From CALNYS01 sp942490855 (GTDB taxonomy: Bacteria; Planctomycetota; Phycisphaerae; Phycisphaerales; UBA1924): a DNA stretch of 64,000 nucleotides. Shown in pieces: positions 25,903 to 35,346 of this stretch; position 1 is the first letter of the stretch; each line of letters starts with the position of its first letter. The position numbers were made by a program, and so were the translations under genes. The DNA lies in contig CALNYS010000005.1 in NCBI GenBank assembly GCA_942490855.1, positions 186,001 through 250,000 of the forward strand, given 5' to 3'. The notes under the pieces were generated by a model. It worked only from the letters and a program-made list of their open reading frames with translations, was not told the DNA's origin and made no database searches.

Positions 25903-25963
25903 CCGCCCCCTGTCGCCCGACCGGATCAGCCGAGCAACCACGCCAGAGAACGAGGACCGAAGC

Positions 25964-27773
25964 ATGTCAGCAACCACCCCCTACCGCACCCACCACTGCG
26001 GCGAGCTCCGCCTCGACCACGCCGGCGAGCGCGTGACCCTCTCCGGGTGGGTGGACCGCCACCGCTCGCAGGGCAAGGGGCTGGTGTTCATCGACCTGCG
26101 CGACCGCGAGGGCGTCACCCAGCTCGTCTTCGACGGCGAGGACGCTGACAGCGCGATGGTCGAGATCGCCGACAAGCTCCGCGCCGAGGACGTCGTCCGC
26201 GCCATCGGGACCGTCCACGAACGCGACGGCGGCAAGAACAAGAAGCTCGCGACCGGCGAGGTGGAGATCCGCGTCGAGTCGCTCGAGGTCCTCTCCAAGG
26301 CCGTCAACCTCCCCTTCCAGCCCGGCGACAAGGAGACCCTCCCCGGCGAGGAGATCCGCCTGCGCTCGCGGTACCTCGACCTCCGCCGCCCGGCGATGCA
26401 GCAGATCCTGCGCACGCGCCACAACGTCTCGATGATCATGCGCGACCTTCCTCGACGCGGGCTTCCTCGAGGTCGAGACGCCCATCCTCTGCAAGAGCAC
26501 GCCGGAGGGCGCGCGCGACTTCCTCGTCCCGTCGCGCCTCCAGCCCGGCGAGTTCTACGCCCTCCCGCAGAGCCCGCAGCTCTTCAAGCAGATCCTCATG
26601 GTCGCCGGCGCCGAGAAATACTTCCAGATCGCGCGCTGCTTCCGCGACGAGGACCCCCGCGCCGACCGCCAGGCCGAGTTCACCCAGCTCGACATCGAGA
26701 TGTCCTTCGTCACCCAGGACGACGTCATCGAACTGATGAACGGCATGTACAAGGCCATCTGGAAGAACGTCCTCAACGTCGACATCGGCGACATCCCCCT
26801 GATGCCCTACGACGAGGCGCTCAACCGCTTCGGCATCGACCGCCCCGACACGCGCTTCGGGCTCGAGCTGGTGGACCTGTCCGACGCCGTGCGCGGCTGC
26901 GGCTTCAAGGTCTTCGACGGCGCGCTCGACTCGGGCGGCGTGGTCAAGGCGATCCGCGTCCCGGGCGGCGCGTCCACGACATCACGCGCAAGGTCACCGA
27001 CGGCTACGCCGAGTTCGTCAAGCAGTTCGGCGGGCGGGCTGCCCTTTACCAAGGTCGAACGGCCGGCGCTTGGCGTCGGGCGTCGCCAAGTTCCTCGACG
27101 GATCGCCGACAAGGTGATCGCGGCGACTGGGTGCCGAGGACGGCGACCTGATTCTCTTCGGCGCCGACGCGAAAACACCGCTCAAGGCGGCTGGGCGAGC
27201 TGCGCATGAAGCTCGGCAAGGACCTGGAGGTCATCGCCGGCGTGGGGCGAGCAGTGGAACTTTGTGTGGGTCGTCGATTTCCCGCTGGTCGAGTGGAACG
27301 AGGACCACAAGCGGTGGGACTCCCTGCACCACCCGTTCACGGCACCGAACCCGGAGGACCTCGAGACGCTGCTGAGTCAGACCCGAGGACAAGCAGACGC
27401 TCCGGTGTGCTCAGCGATGGCCTACGACCTGGTGCTCAACGGTTCGTGAGGTCGGCGGCGGGTCATCCGTATCCACAGCAGCGACGTGCAGCAGAAGGTC
27501 TTCGGGCTGCTCGGGCTCAGCGCTGAAGAAGCGAAAAGCAAATTCGGCTTCCTGCTCGACGCCCTCCAGCACGGCGCCCCGCCTCACGGCGGCATCGCGA
27601 TGGGCCTCGACCGCCTCGTCATGCACCTCTCGAACACCGACAACATCCGCGACGTCATCGCGTTCCCCAAGACGCAGACCGGCGCCGACCTCATGACCGA
27701 AGCCCCGAGCCCCGTCGACGACGAGCAGCTCGCCGAGGTGCACGTCAAGACGACCGCGCCTGCTACGGAGTAG
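25964..27773 (+). CDS. aspS: Aspartyl-tRNA synthetase, with many frame breaks
   Basis: Start ATG 25964 (GAGGA upstream). The N-terminal OB-fold (LSGWVDRHRSQGKGLVFIDLRDREG) binds the anticodon. Class II motif 1 region, motif 2 (ARCFRDEDPRADRQAEFTQLD) and motif 3 (GGIAMGLDRLVMHL) are all recognisable, so the gene is nearly full length. The frame breaks once near 26446 (an extra C in GACC/TTCC) and then repeatedly between about 26970 and 27475, where homologous segments (VTDGYAEFVKQFG, NFVWVVDFPLVEWNED, RIHSSDVQQKVFGLLG) lie in three frames. The gene is essential, so clustered sequencing errors are more likely than true decay. Confidence 0.85.
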
Positions 27774-28122
27774 GCCCTGCGATCTGTGTCTTCCGATGCG
27801 GGTACGGCACAACCGCAGCAATCCCGATGAGCGCAAACCAAACGAGCGTGAACCACGTGTGCGATACGAACTGCATGCGGAAGCGAACCGCCCACGCGGT
27901 CGGGCGTGAGACGAACCGACCGTTGTGCTCCATGTCCTGAACCGCACCGTCAGAAACGACGAAACCCTCATCGAGGGCCAAGTGTTTGAGATCACGGATC
28001 GCGTCGGCTCTCCACGCTGCGTAGTCAGGCGATGCGCGTTGAGCTTGCGCGAGCCCGTCGAGTTGCCCGAGCACTCCGACAACCGCCAGCACCAGAACAA
28101 CAATCCGAGCGATGATGGGCAT
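27763..28122 (-). CDS. Small membrane protein, unknown function
   Basis: 119 residues from ATG 28122. A hydrophobic N-terminal segment (IARIVVLVLAVVGVLGQL) and a second helix (WFTLVWFALIGIAAVVPY) enclose a polar region of about 60 residues. I recognise no family. Its 3' end overlaps the end of aspS by 11 bp in convergent orientation. Confidence 0.55.
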   Translation of the reverse strand: MPIIARIVVLVLAVVGVLGQLDGLAQAQRASPDYAAWRADAIRDLKHLALDEGFVVSDGAVQDMEHNGRFVSRPTAWAVRFRMQFVSHTWFTLVWFALIGIAAVVPYPHRKTQIAGPTP

Positions 28123-28141
28123 TGCCGGACTCCCTCTCGAT

Positions 28142-29482
28142 CTACCCGAACGCCTCTTCCCGCTCCTCGTCCGTGTCCGGCGCGAGCTTGGAGATGATGC
28201 GGGCGCCGACCGAGTCGCCCCAGACGTTCACCGTCGTTCGGCACATGTCGAGGATGCGGTCAACCGGCAGGTAGAGGCCGATCGCGGCGAGGGGGAGCGG
28301 CTCGAACTCCGGTTGCCCCGCCATCGTGAGGTTCACGGCGTTGATGATGATCAGGATCGTCGCCAGCCCGCCGCCGGGGACGCCCGCGGCGCCGACCGCT
28401 GAGAGAGTCGCCGTCAGCACGATCACGAGGTACTGCGCGAACTCGAGCTCGTACCCGAACGCCTGGAACAGGAAGATCACCGTGATGCCCTGGTAGAGCG
28501 CCGTGCCGTCCATGTTGACCGTTGCGCCGAGGGGGAGCACGACGCCGGCGGCGCGGCGGGAGCAGCCGCTGTCGGCGGCCGTCTCGATCGTCACGGGGAG
28601 CGTCGCCATGCTCGACGACGTGCTGAACGCCGTCAGGAGGGCGGGGCGCATCGACCACATGTATTTGAACGGGTTGGTCCGCGCCAGCAGCCAGAGCACG
28701 AGCGGGAGCACGCCGAACGCGTGCAGCGACAGCCCGACGAGCACCAGCACGACGTACTTGCCGATCACGCCCGCGAGCGTTTGCAGCCCGATCCCCCCCA
28801 CCGCCCACGCGACGAGGAAGAACACGCCCAGCGGCATCGCCCAGAGGATCCATTCGACCAGCCGCATCAGGACGTGGTGGAGCCCTTCGACCGCGGCGGT
28901 GAACGGTCGCGCCGGCGCGCCGACGGCGATCACGCCGATCGCGAGGAAGATCGTCGCGGTGATGATGCTCAGCGCGGTCCCGCTCGCCGCGGACGCGACG
29001 ATGTTCTTCGGGATCATCTGCTCGAGGATCCCGAGCCACGCGCTGCCCAGCCCGGCGCCCGCGGCGACGGTCGGCGCCTTCGCCACGACCGTCCCGGCGC
29101 CCGCGGAGAGCGCCTGCTCCTGCACCTCGGGCGGGATGCCGGCGCCCGGCTGGAAGACGCTCCCCAGCGTCACGCCGATGGACACGGCGAAGATCATCGT
29201 GACGACGTAGAAGACGAGCGTTGCGCCCCCGATGACGCCGAGGCGTTTGGGGTCCCCGATGCTCGTGATGCCGGTGAACACACTCGTGAAGACGAGCGGG
29301 ATGATCAGCAGCGTGAGCGGGCGGATGAACACGAGGTCGCCCGCGATCTTCCACCCCCCGACCGTCTCCGCGACCTTCTCGGGCGACGCGTCCGCGTCGA
29401 AGAGGAAGAACTGCCCGATCAGCGCGCCGAGGACCAGCGCGACGAGGACAAGGACGGTCAGCAGGTTGGTGGATTTCCGCAT
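28142..29482 (-). CDS. Dicarboxylate/amino acid:cation symporter (DAACS family)
   Basis: 446 residues, eight or more membrane segments. The DAACS hallmarks are present: the serine-rich re-entrant loop FSTSSSMATLP, the NMDGTALYQG motif of TM7, the second re-entrant loop AAGVPGGGLATI, and DRILDMCRTTVNVWGD in TM8, which holds the substrate-binding Asp and Asn. The family takes up glutamate, aspartate or C4-dicarboxylates with Na+ or H+; the exact substrate cannot be read from sequence. It stands alone between the small membrane protein and the epimerase-like gene. Confidence 0.9.
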   Translation of the reverse strand: MRKSTNLLTVLVLVALVLGALIGQFFLFDADASPEKVAETVGGWKIAGDLVFIRPLTLLIIPLVFTSVFTGITSIGDPKRLGVIGGATLVFYVVTMIFAVSIGVTLGSVFQPGAGIPPEVQEQALSAGAGTVVAKAPTVAAGAGLGSAWLGILEQMIPKNIVASAASGTALSIITATIFLAIGVIAVGAPARPFTAAVEGLHHVLMRLVEWILWAMPLGVFFLVAWAVGGIGLQTLAGVIGKYVVLVLVGLSLHAFGVLPLVLWLLARTNPFKYMWSMRPALLTAFSTSSSMATLPVTIETAADSGCSRRAAGVVLPLGATVNMDGTALYQGITVIFLFQAFGYELEFAQYLVIVLTATLSAVGAAGVPGGGLATILIIINAVNLTMAGQPEFEPLPLAAIGLYLPVDRILDMCRTTVNVWGDSVGARIISKLAPDTDEEREEAFG

Positions 29483-29507
29483 GGCGCCAGCTTAGCGGAG
29501 AGACCGA

Positions 29508-30470
29508 TCATCCGGCGAACGACACCTCGCGCGCCGTCAGCCCGAGCTCCTGCTCGACCTTCGACGTGCAGCACACGTTGTCCTCGCACGCCATCTGCAC
29601 GTCCGACATGCAGAAGGGCAGCAGGTGATCGAGGCGCGCCGCCTGCGCGGCGCACGCGACGGCCTGGCCCACCTCTGCGGGGACGCCCCACGCGGGCTTC
29701 GTGTGCCCGGGGACCTCGTCGGCGATCGCCTCGAGCAGCTCGGGCCACTCGTACATCCGCGGCCCGCCCAGCGGGTACGCCTCGCCGATGGCGTCGTCGT
29801 TCTCGAGCGCCCGGACGAACGCGCCCGCGACGTCGTCAACGTCCACGGGCTGCACGCGCGGCTTCTCGACCACGCCAACCGGAAGGCGTTCCTTCGCGTG
29901 CGGGCGCGGGGGCTCGAAGTAGGGCATAAAGAGGCCGGGCTTCTCGGCGCCCGACGCCCACCCGCGGGCCATCTCGAGGAACTCCCCGCCCGCGCCGATC
30001 ACCAGCGAGGGGCGGAAGATGGTCCAGTCGAGGGCGCTGTCCCGCACGAGGGTCTCGGCGGTGTACTTGGTCTGGTGGTAGGCGCTGCGTGCGGCCGGGC
30101 GCACGCCCAGGGCCGACATGTGCAGGTAGCGCGTCGCCCCGGCGTTCGAAGCGGCCGCGAGGGCACGCCGGGTCGCCTCGACGTGCAGACGCTCGTAGGT
30201 GACCGTCGGGCGGTGCTCGCGCCGGATGCCCACGAGGTGGACAAAGGCGCCGCAGCCCGCGGCGAGCTCGTCGAGCGAGCCCGGGTTGAACAGGTCGCCC
30301 TCGACGATCGTGACCAGATCCGAGACGGGGAGCGCCTCGTTGGCCTTTTCGAGGTCGCGGGCGAGGGCCCGGACGGGGCGGCCGGCGGCGGTGAGGGCGC
30401 GGACGACGTGGCGTCCGACGAATCCGGTGGCGCCGGTGACGGCGACGGGCGTTTCGGTCGGGGTCGGCAT
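29508..30470 (-). CDS. NAD(P)-binding epimerase/NmrA-like protein
   Basis: 320 residues from ATG 30470. N-terminal Rossmann motif VTGATGFVGRHVVRAL, then DLVTIVEGDLFNPGSL, HMSALGVRPAARSAYHQTKYTAE with an atypical SDR active-site region, and IFRPSLVIGAGG. This is the atypical extended SDR pattern of complex I NDUFA9-like and NmrA-like proteins. The C-terminus contains four Cys (CMSDVQMACEDNVCC). TATACT lies only 6 bp before the ATG, so the message may be leaderless. Confidence 0.8.
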   Translation of the reverse strand: MPTPTETPVAVTGATGFVGRHVVRALTAAGRPVRALARDLEKANEALPVSDLVTIVEGDLFNPGSLDELAAGCGAFVHLVGIRREHRPTVTYERLHVEATRRALAAASNAGATRYLHMSALGVRPAARSAYHQTKYTAETLVRDSALDWTIFRPSLVIGAGGEFLEMARGWASGAEKPGLFMPYFEPPRPHAKERLPVGVVEKPRVQPVDVDDVAGAFVRALENDDAIGEAYPLGGPRMYEWPELLEAIADEVPGHTKPAWGVPAEVGQAVACAAQAARLDHLLPFCMSDVQMACEDNVCCTSKVEQELGLTAREVSFAG

Positions 30471-30476
30471 GGCGCG

Positions 30477-30482
30477 AGTATA
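30477..30482 (-). promoter_or_regulatory. -10 element TATACT placed for a leaderless message
   Basis: TATACT (30482-30477) is separated from ATG 30470 by 6 bp, the distance at which transcription would start at or next to the A of ATG. No ribosome-binding site lies between. Confidence 0.45.
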
Positions 30483-30528
30483 GAGACGGGCCGGTTGACT
30501 GGGGAGCGGGCGGGGTGACAATCCACCG

Positions 30529-32215
30529 GTGCGCACGGACGACGCCAGCATGACGGTCCTTCTCGCGGCCGGCGGCTCGCTGGGGGTCGCCGTGCTGGCG
30601 ACGCTCGCGGTCGCCGCGGCCGTCGCGCTGCTGGCCCAGCGTTTGAAGCTCGCGGCCGCCCCGGCGTTCCTGCTGGCGGGAGTCGCCGCCGGGCCGTCGG
30701 CCCTCGGCGTCGTCAGCTCGCCCGAGGACCTCACGGAGATCGGTCACGTCGCGACGATGCTGCTGCTCTTTGGCATCGGGCTCGAGATGCGGTTCGAGCG
30801 TGCCGACGGGCTCCGCCTGACCTTCGCGGGGATCATGGCGTGCGCTGTGCACGCTCCTGGGCTGGCCGGTCGCGATGTCCTTCGGCCTTGGCCCCAAGGC
30901 GGCCGTCGCGGTGAGCATGGCGCTCTCGCTCTCATCAACGGCGCTCGTGCTGCGCGCGCTCAGCGTGCGTCGGGAGCTGCGCGAACCGCAGGGGCGGGCG
31001 GCCCTCGCGGTGCTGATCGTCCAGGACCTCGCGGCTCTGGCGATGCTCGCCGCGCTCCCGCTGCTCGCGCAGCGCTCGAGCGGCGACCCGATGGATCTTG
31101 TGGGCGAGGCGGCGGTCTCCCTCGCGGGCGTCGCGTTCCTCGTCATCGTGGGCAAGCTGCTCGCGGCCCGGATCCTCAACGAGGCCGCTCGCGGCCCCGA
31201 GGGGGCACAGCTCACCACGATCGTCGCGGTCGTGATGGCGGTGGGCGCGGGCGTCGCGACGCAGCGGCTCGGGCTGAGCCCGGAGCTCGGCGCGTTCCTC
31301 GCGGGCTACCTGCTGGCGGACACGTCGTTCCGCCACCAGATCGCCGGCGCGGTCGCCCCCATGCGCGACGTGCTCATCGCCGTCTTCTTCACGAGCGTCG
31401 GGATGGCCGTGAACCCCGCTCTCACCCTCGAGCACTGGTGGGTTGTCGTCGTCGCCGCGGCGGCGCTGGCGTGCGTGAAAGCCGTGGGCATCGGCGGGTC
31501 GCTCTGGGCGTTCGGCTCGGCGCCCGGGACGAGCGTCCGCGCGGGGCTCTCGCTCGCGCACGGCGGCGAGTTCAGCCTCGTGGTGCTCACCGCGGCGAGC
31601 GCCGTGGGCGTCATCGACGAGCGCGTCTACTCGCTCTGCGTCGCGGTGATCGTGCTCTCGCTCGTCGCGACCCCGCAGATGATGTTCGCCGCCCGCAAGC
31701 TGGCGGTGCGCGCGACGGGCTGGCCCTCGGCGCCGTGGATCCGCGGCGCGGGCAACGAGACGAACACGCCCGAGCTGCGCGGTCACGTCATCATCGCGGG
31801 GTTCGGGCCGGTGGGACGGGCGCTCGCCGACCAGCTCCGCGGGACCGGCGTCGAGTTCGTCGTCATCGATCTCAACCCCAACACCATCTCGCGCCAGGAA
31901 AAACTCGGCGTGCGCGTCGTCTACGGCGACGCCTCCAACCCCGAGGTGCTCGAATCGGCCGGCATCCACCACGCGGCGGCGCTGGCGCTAGCGATCCCCG
32001 ACGACAAGGCCGCCGTCCGCGCCTGCAGCGTCGCGGCGCGGCTCGCGCCGGACCTCTACATCGTCGCGCGCATGAGCACGCTGGGCCAGAGCAACCTCGC
32101 GCGCTCCAGCGGAGCCCGCGAGGTGGTGGTCGAAGAGATCACCGCCGCGATGCAGGTGCGCGACATCGTGATGAGGCGGATCGAGGCCGAGAAGGCGGCG
32201 GGTCAGGCGCCCTGA
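30529..32215 (+). CDS. Kef-type cation:proton antiporter with RCK/TrkA-N domain, one frame break
   Basis: About 560 residues. GTG 30529 has GGGGTGA 10 bp upstream; ATG 30550 is an alternative. A CPA2 antiporter domain of about a dozen helices (LLAGVAAGPSALGVV, LLLFGIGLEMRFE, ALSLSSTALVLRAL) is followed by an RCK Rossmann domain (HVIIAGFGPVGRALADQL ... VVYGDASNPEVLE). The frame changes between about 30835 and 30850: the segment ALCTLLGWPVAMSFGLGPKA continues one frame over, consistent with a one-base insertion or two-base loss. The gene converges on trxB with a 13-bp overlap. Confidence 0.85.
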
Positions 32216-33189
32216 AGCGCCGGCTGCGTCGCGAGCCAACGCTCCGCGTCCAGCGCCGCCTGGCACCCCATCCCGGCCGCGGTCACCGCCTGGCGGTACT
32301 CGTGGTCGGCCACGTCGCCGGCGGCGAAGACGCCCTCGATGTTCGTCGCGCTCGAACGCGTCTCGAGCGCGACGTAGCCCGAGTCGTCGAGCGCAACCCC
32401 GGAGCCGGCGAGGAACGCCGTCGCGGGGGTGTGCCCGATCGCGATGAACATCCCGCCCACCTCGATCTCGGACGTCTCGCCCGTGACGGTGTCGGTGAGC
32501 GTGACCGCGGTGATCTCCTCGTCGCCCAGGACGTCAGAGACCTCCTTGTTCCACAGCACCTCGGCGTTGGGCTGGGACAGGAAGCGCTCCTGCATCACCT
32601 TCGAGGCGCGCAGCACGTCGCGCCGGTGGATGACGGTGACCATGCTCGCGAACTTGGTGAGGTAGGTGGCCTCTTCCATCGCGGTGTCGCCGCCGCCCAC
32701 GACCGCGAGGCGCTTGCCGCGGAAGTGCGGGAGCGCGCCATCGCACACCGCGCACGCCGAGACGCCGCCGCCGGTGGTCGCGAGGCGCAGCTCGTTCTCG
32801 AGCCCGAGCCAGTTGGCCGTCGCGCCTGTCGCGATGATGACGCTCTGGGCGCGCACGGTCTCGCCGTTGGAAAGGTGCAGCGCGAAGGGGCGCTGCGAGA
32901 AATCGCACTTCTCGACGTCGAGCTGGTGGACCTCGGTCCCGAAGCGTTCCGCCTGCTTCTGGAAGCTCTGCATCATCTCGGGGCCCGTGACGCCCTCGGG
33001 GAAACCCGGGTAGTTCTCGACCTCCGTCGTGAGCATGAGCTGCCCGCCGGGGAGGACCGGCGCGGGGTTCTGCTTGGGCACGCCCGAGTAGACCACCGGG
33101 TTGAGGTTGGCGCGGGCGGCGTAGATGGCGGCGGTCCAGCCGGCGGGGCCGGAACCGATGATCACGAGCTGGCGGACGGCGTCGGGCAT
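32203..33189 (-). CDS. trxB: Thioredoxin-disulfide reductase
   Basis: 328 residues from ATG 33189. FAD-binding GSGPAGWTAAIYAARAN, redox-active CAVC in SACAVCDGA, NADPH-binding VVGGGDTAMEEATYL, and C-terminal FAD motif GVFAAGDVADHEYRQAVTAA. Low-molecular-weight TrxR passes NADPH electrons to thioredoxin. Single gene, followed by the converging antiporter gene. Confidence 0.95.
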   Translation of the reverse strand: MPDAVRQLVIIGSGPAGWTAAIYAARANLNPVVYSGVPKQNPAPVLPGGQLMLTTEVENYPGFPEGVTGPEMMQSFQKQAERFGTEVHQLDVEKCDFSQRPFALHLSNGETVRAQSVIIATGATANWLGLENELRLATTGGGVSACAVCDGALPHFRGKRLAVVGGGDTAMEEATYLTKFASMVTVIHRRDVLRASKVMQERFLSQPNAEVLWNKEVSDVLGDEEITAVTLTDTVTGETSEIEVGGMFIAIGHTPATAFLAGSGVALDDSGYVALETRSSATNIEGVFAAGDVADHEYRQAVTAAGMGCQAALDAERWLATQPALQGA

Positions 33190-33271
33190 GGGGTCCCTTC
33201 CTGGGTCGTTTCGGGCGGGTCGCGTCGAGCGGGGAGAACCCCCGGGGGAGCAAACGTATTCCGGGCCGCTC

Positions 33272-35203
33272 TTAGCCGCCCGCGTGCTCGCGGTAGAGCG
33301 AGAGGACGGGGGGCCAGAAGAGGATGTCAGAGCCGTCGAGGCCCGATTCCTCCGCCCAGTCGAAGCTGGAGTCGATCCCGATCGAGTACACGACGAAGTC
33401 GTCCTCGTCGAGGACCACGTCGAACATCGCCACGTTGGGGTCCCCCTCCTGCTCGCGATGGAGGCGTCGGGCCATCGGGGCGCCCACCTCAGAGAGCACG
33501 ACCGCGAAGACCCGCGCCATGGACACGAGCTCGCGCGACGGCTCGGCCGAGCGGCGCGAGCGCCCCCGGCGACGGCGGTCGCCCGTGTCGGGCTCCTCGC
33601 CCCACGCGTCGGTGAGCGTCTTGAACTCGGGCGTCACCAGGGTGGCGCCGACGATGACGTCCACCAGCACGCGCAGCGCGTCAACGTCGAGCCCGCTCGA
33701 CAGGTCGCGCATGTGCGCGGGCATGAGGTTGCGCAGCGCGTCCTCGTTCATCCCCTCGAGCGTGGTCCGGAGGTTGGCCGCGGACAGCCCGCGACGCGTG
33801 ACGTTCCCCGTGAACGGGCGCATCGATTCGACCACCTCCGCGTCAGAGATCCGGCGCAGCCCGGGGGACGAGGCGAGCCCGAGACGATCGCTCCCGTCTA
33901 GCGCGTGGTGGACGCGGATCGTGTGCGGGTGACGCGTCTCGTGCGCCCCCCACGACTGATCCCGGATCGGCACGAAGTACCGCATCTGGTCCGCCTCGAG
34001 CGGGTCGTAGGGGTCCACGTCGATCTCCCGCACGTACGCGGGACGGATCGCGACGATCGGCTTGGGCCACGAACCAAAGTCGTTGCCGTACGCCACCACG
34101 CCGAGGGAGAGCTTGGTCCCCGCCAGCTCGGCGCGCAGGCGCATGCGGAGCTCGAACAGCACGTCGTGCGGCTGCGCGACCGCGAGGACCAGCGCGTGGC
34201 GGTCCGGGTCCGCGTAGAGAGAGGTGTAGTACGACGGGCGGTCCATCACGATGTCGTACGGGTTCAGAGACCAGCGCAGGCGCCAGTCCGCGAAGACGCG
34301 CGACGCGACGTCCACGGCTTCGAAGTACCCCGCGTGCGCGCCGCCCTCGACGGGGATATCCGCGGCGACCGCGAGCGCGGCGATCGCCTGCGCGTCCGGC
34401 TCGCCCATGCCCTCGTAGTGATCCCGGATCGCCTGCTTGACCGCGATCTCGCGCCCGTTGGGAAACAGCAAACGGTCAAGACGGAGCGTGCGGTCTTCCA
34501 GCAGGCGAACGATGCGCTTCGTGTCGCCGGTGTCGAGCAGTTCGCGGTGGCGGTAGACGAGGTCGCGCAGGCGTTCGCACGACTGGAGCATCACCGCGTA
34601 CCCCTCGGCCGCCTCGGCGTACATCGGGCGGTCGGCCAGCATCCGCCCCAGACGGACCATCGAGGTCATCAGCTCGGCCGCCTGCATGCCCTCGCCGGCC
34701 TCGGCCAGCCGGTTCGCCTCGATCCACACAAGAGCGTCGAGACGCCCGAGGAGATCGAGGTAGGCGAGCGACGCCTCGTAGACCCTGTCGTCGGGGAGTT
34801 CGACCCAGAACCCGGCGGCGCGGAGGTCCGCGGGCGCCGCCTCGCCGTAGGGCAGGGCGAAGACGTTGTCGGCGCGCCGGTCGGTCGCGGTGACGAACGC
34901 CTCGAGCGCGGCTTTCTGCTTCTCGCCCGTCGCCCACGCGAGAGCGGCGTCCCACTCGCCGTCGCCGGGCACGAGCAGGCTGACCTGGTCGAGCGCCTCG
35001 AGGGCGTCGGGGACCGGTTCGGTCTCGCTCAGGGCCCGCCCGAGGATCAGATCGGCCCGCTTGTCATCGGACACCCGCGGGAGCAGTCTGTTGAGCTGCC
35101 CGGCGGGGTCGTCAAACCCAGCCAGAGGGTCGTTCTGAGCGGGCGCCGGGTGGACCAGGGCCGAGAGGGTGAGAACAGCAATCGCGAGCAGGCTGCGGGG
35201 CAT
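33272..35203 (-). CDS. Exported protein of unknown function
   Basis: About 643 residues from ATG 35203, preceded by GGGAGG. Signal peptide SLLAIAVLTLSALVHPAPAQ. The rest is mostly helical and charged (QNDPLAGFDDPAGQLNRLL, LEALDQVSLLVPGDGEWDA) with an Arg-rich patch RRRRGRSRRSAEP near residue 555. I find no known domain or dockerin/PEP tail. Probably periplasmic. Reads away from the divergent ald gene. Confidence 0.6.
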   Translation of the reverse strand: MPRSLLAIAVLTLSALVHPAPAQNDPLAGFDDPAGQLNRLLPRVSDDKRADLILGRALSETEPVPDALEALDQVSLLVPGDGEWDAALAWATGEKQKAALEAFVTATDRRADNVFALPYGEAAPADLRAAGFWVELPDDRVYEASLAYLDLLGRLDALVWIEANRLAEAGEGMQAAELMTSMVRLGRMLADRPMYAEAAEGYAVMLQSCERLRDLVYRHRELLDTGDTKRIVRLLEDRTLRLDRLLFPNGREIAVKQAIRDHYEGMGEPDAQAIAALAVAADIPVEGGAHAGYFEAVDVASRVFADWRLRWSLNPYDIVMDRPSYYTSLYADPDRHALVLAVAQPHDVLFELRMRLRAELAGTKLSLGVVAYGNDFGSWPKPIVAIRPAYVREIDVDPYDPLEADQMRYFVPIRDQSWGAHETRHPHTIRVHHALDGSDRLGLASSPGLRRISDAEVVESMRPFTGNVTRRGLSAANLRTTLEGMNEDALRNLMPAHMRDLSSGLDVDALRVLVDVIVGATLVTPEFKTLTDAWGEEPDTGDRRRRGRSRRSAEPSRELVSMARVFAVVLSEVGAPMARRLHREQEGDPNVAMFDVVLDEDDFVVYSIGIDSSFDWAEESGLDGSDILFWPPVLSLYREHAGG

Positions 35204-35346
35204 GTCGCCTCCCAGAGAGTCGATGGGTGAGCCGCCACGGGGCGGGGGTCGGATCGTACCACTACAACGCCAACGGGTTGGACGTACACTCTCCCGCCCG
35301 GGTTCCAAAGTGGGCCCAGCGTCCCCCTCTTACGGAGAGCGATTCG

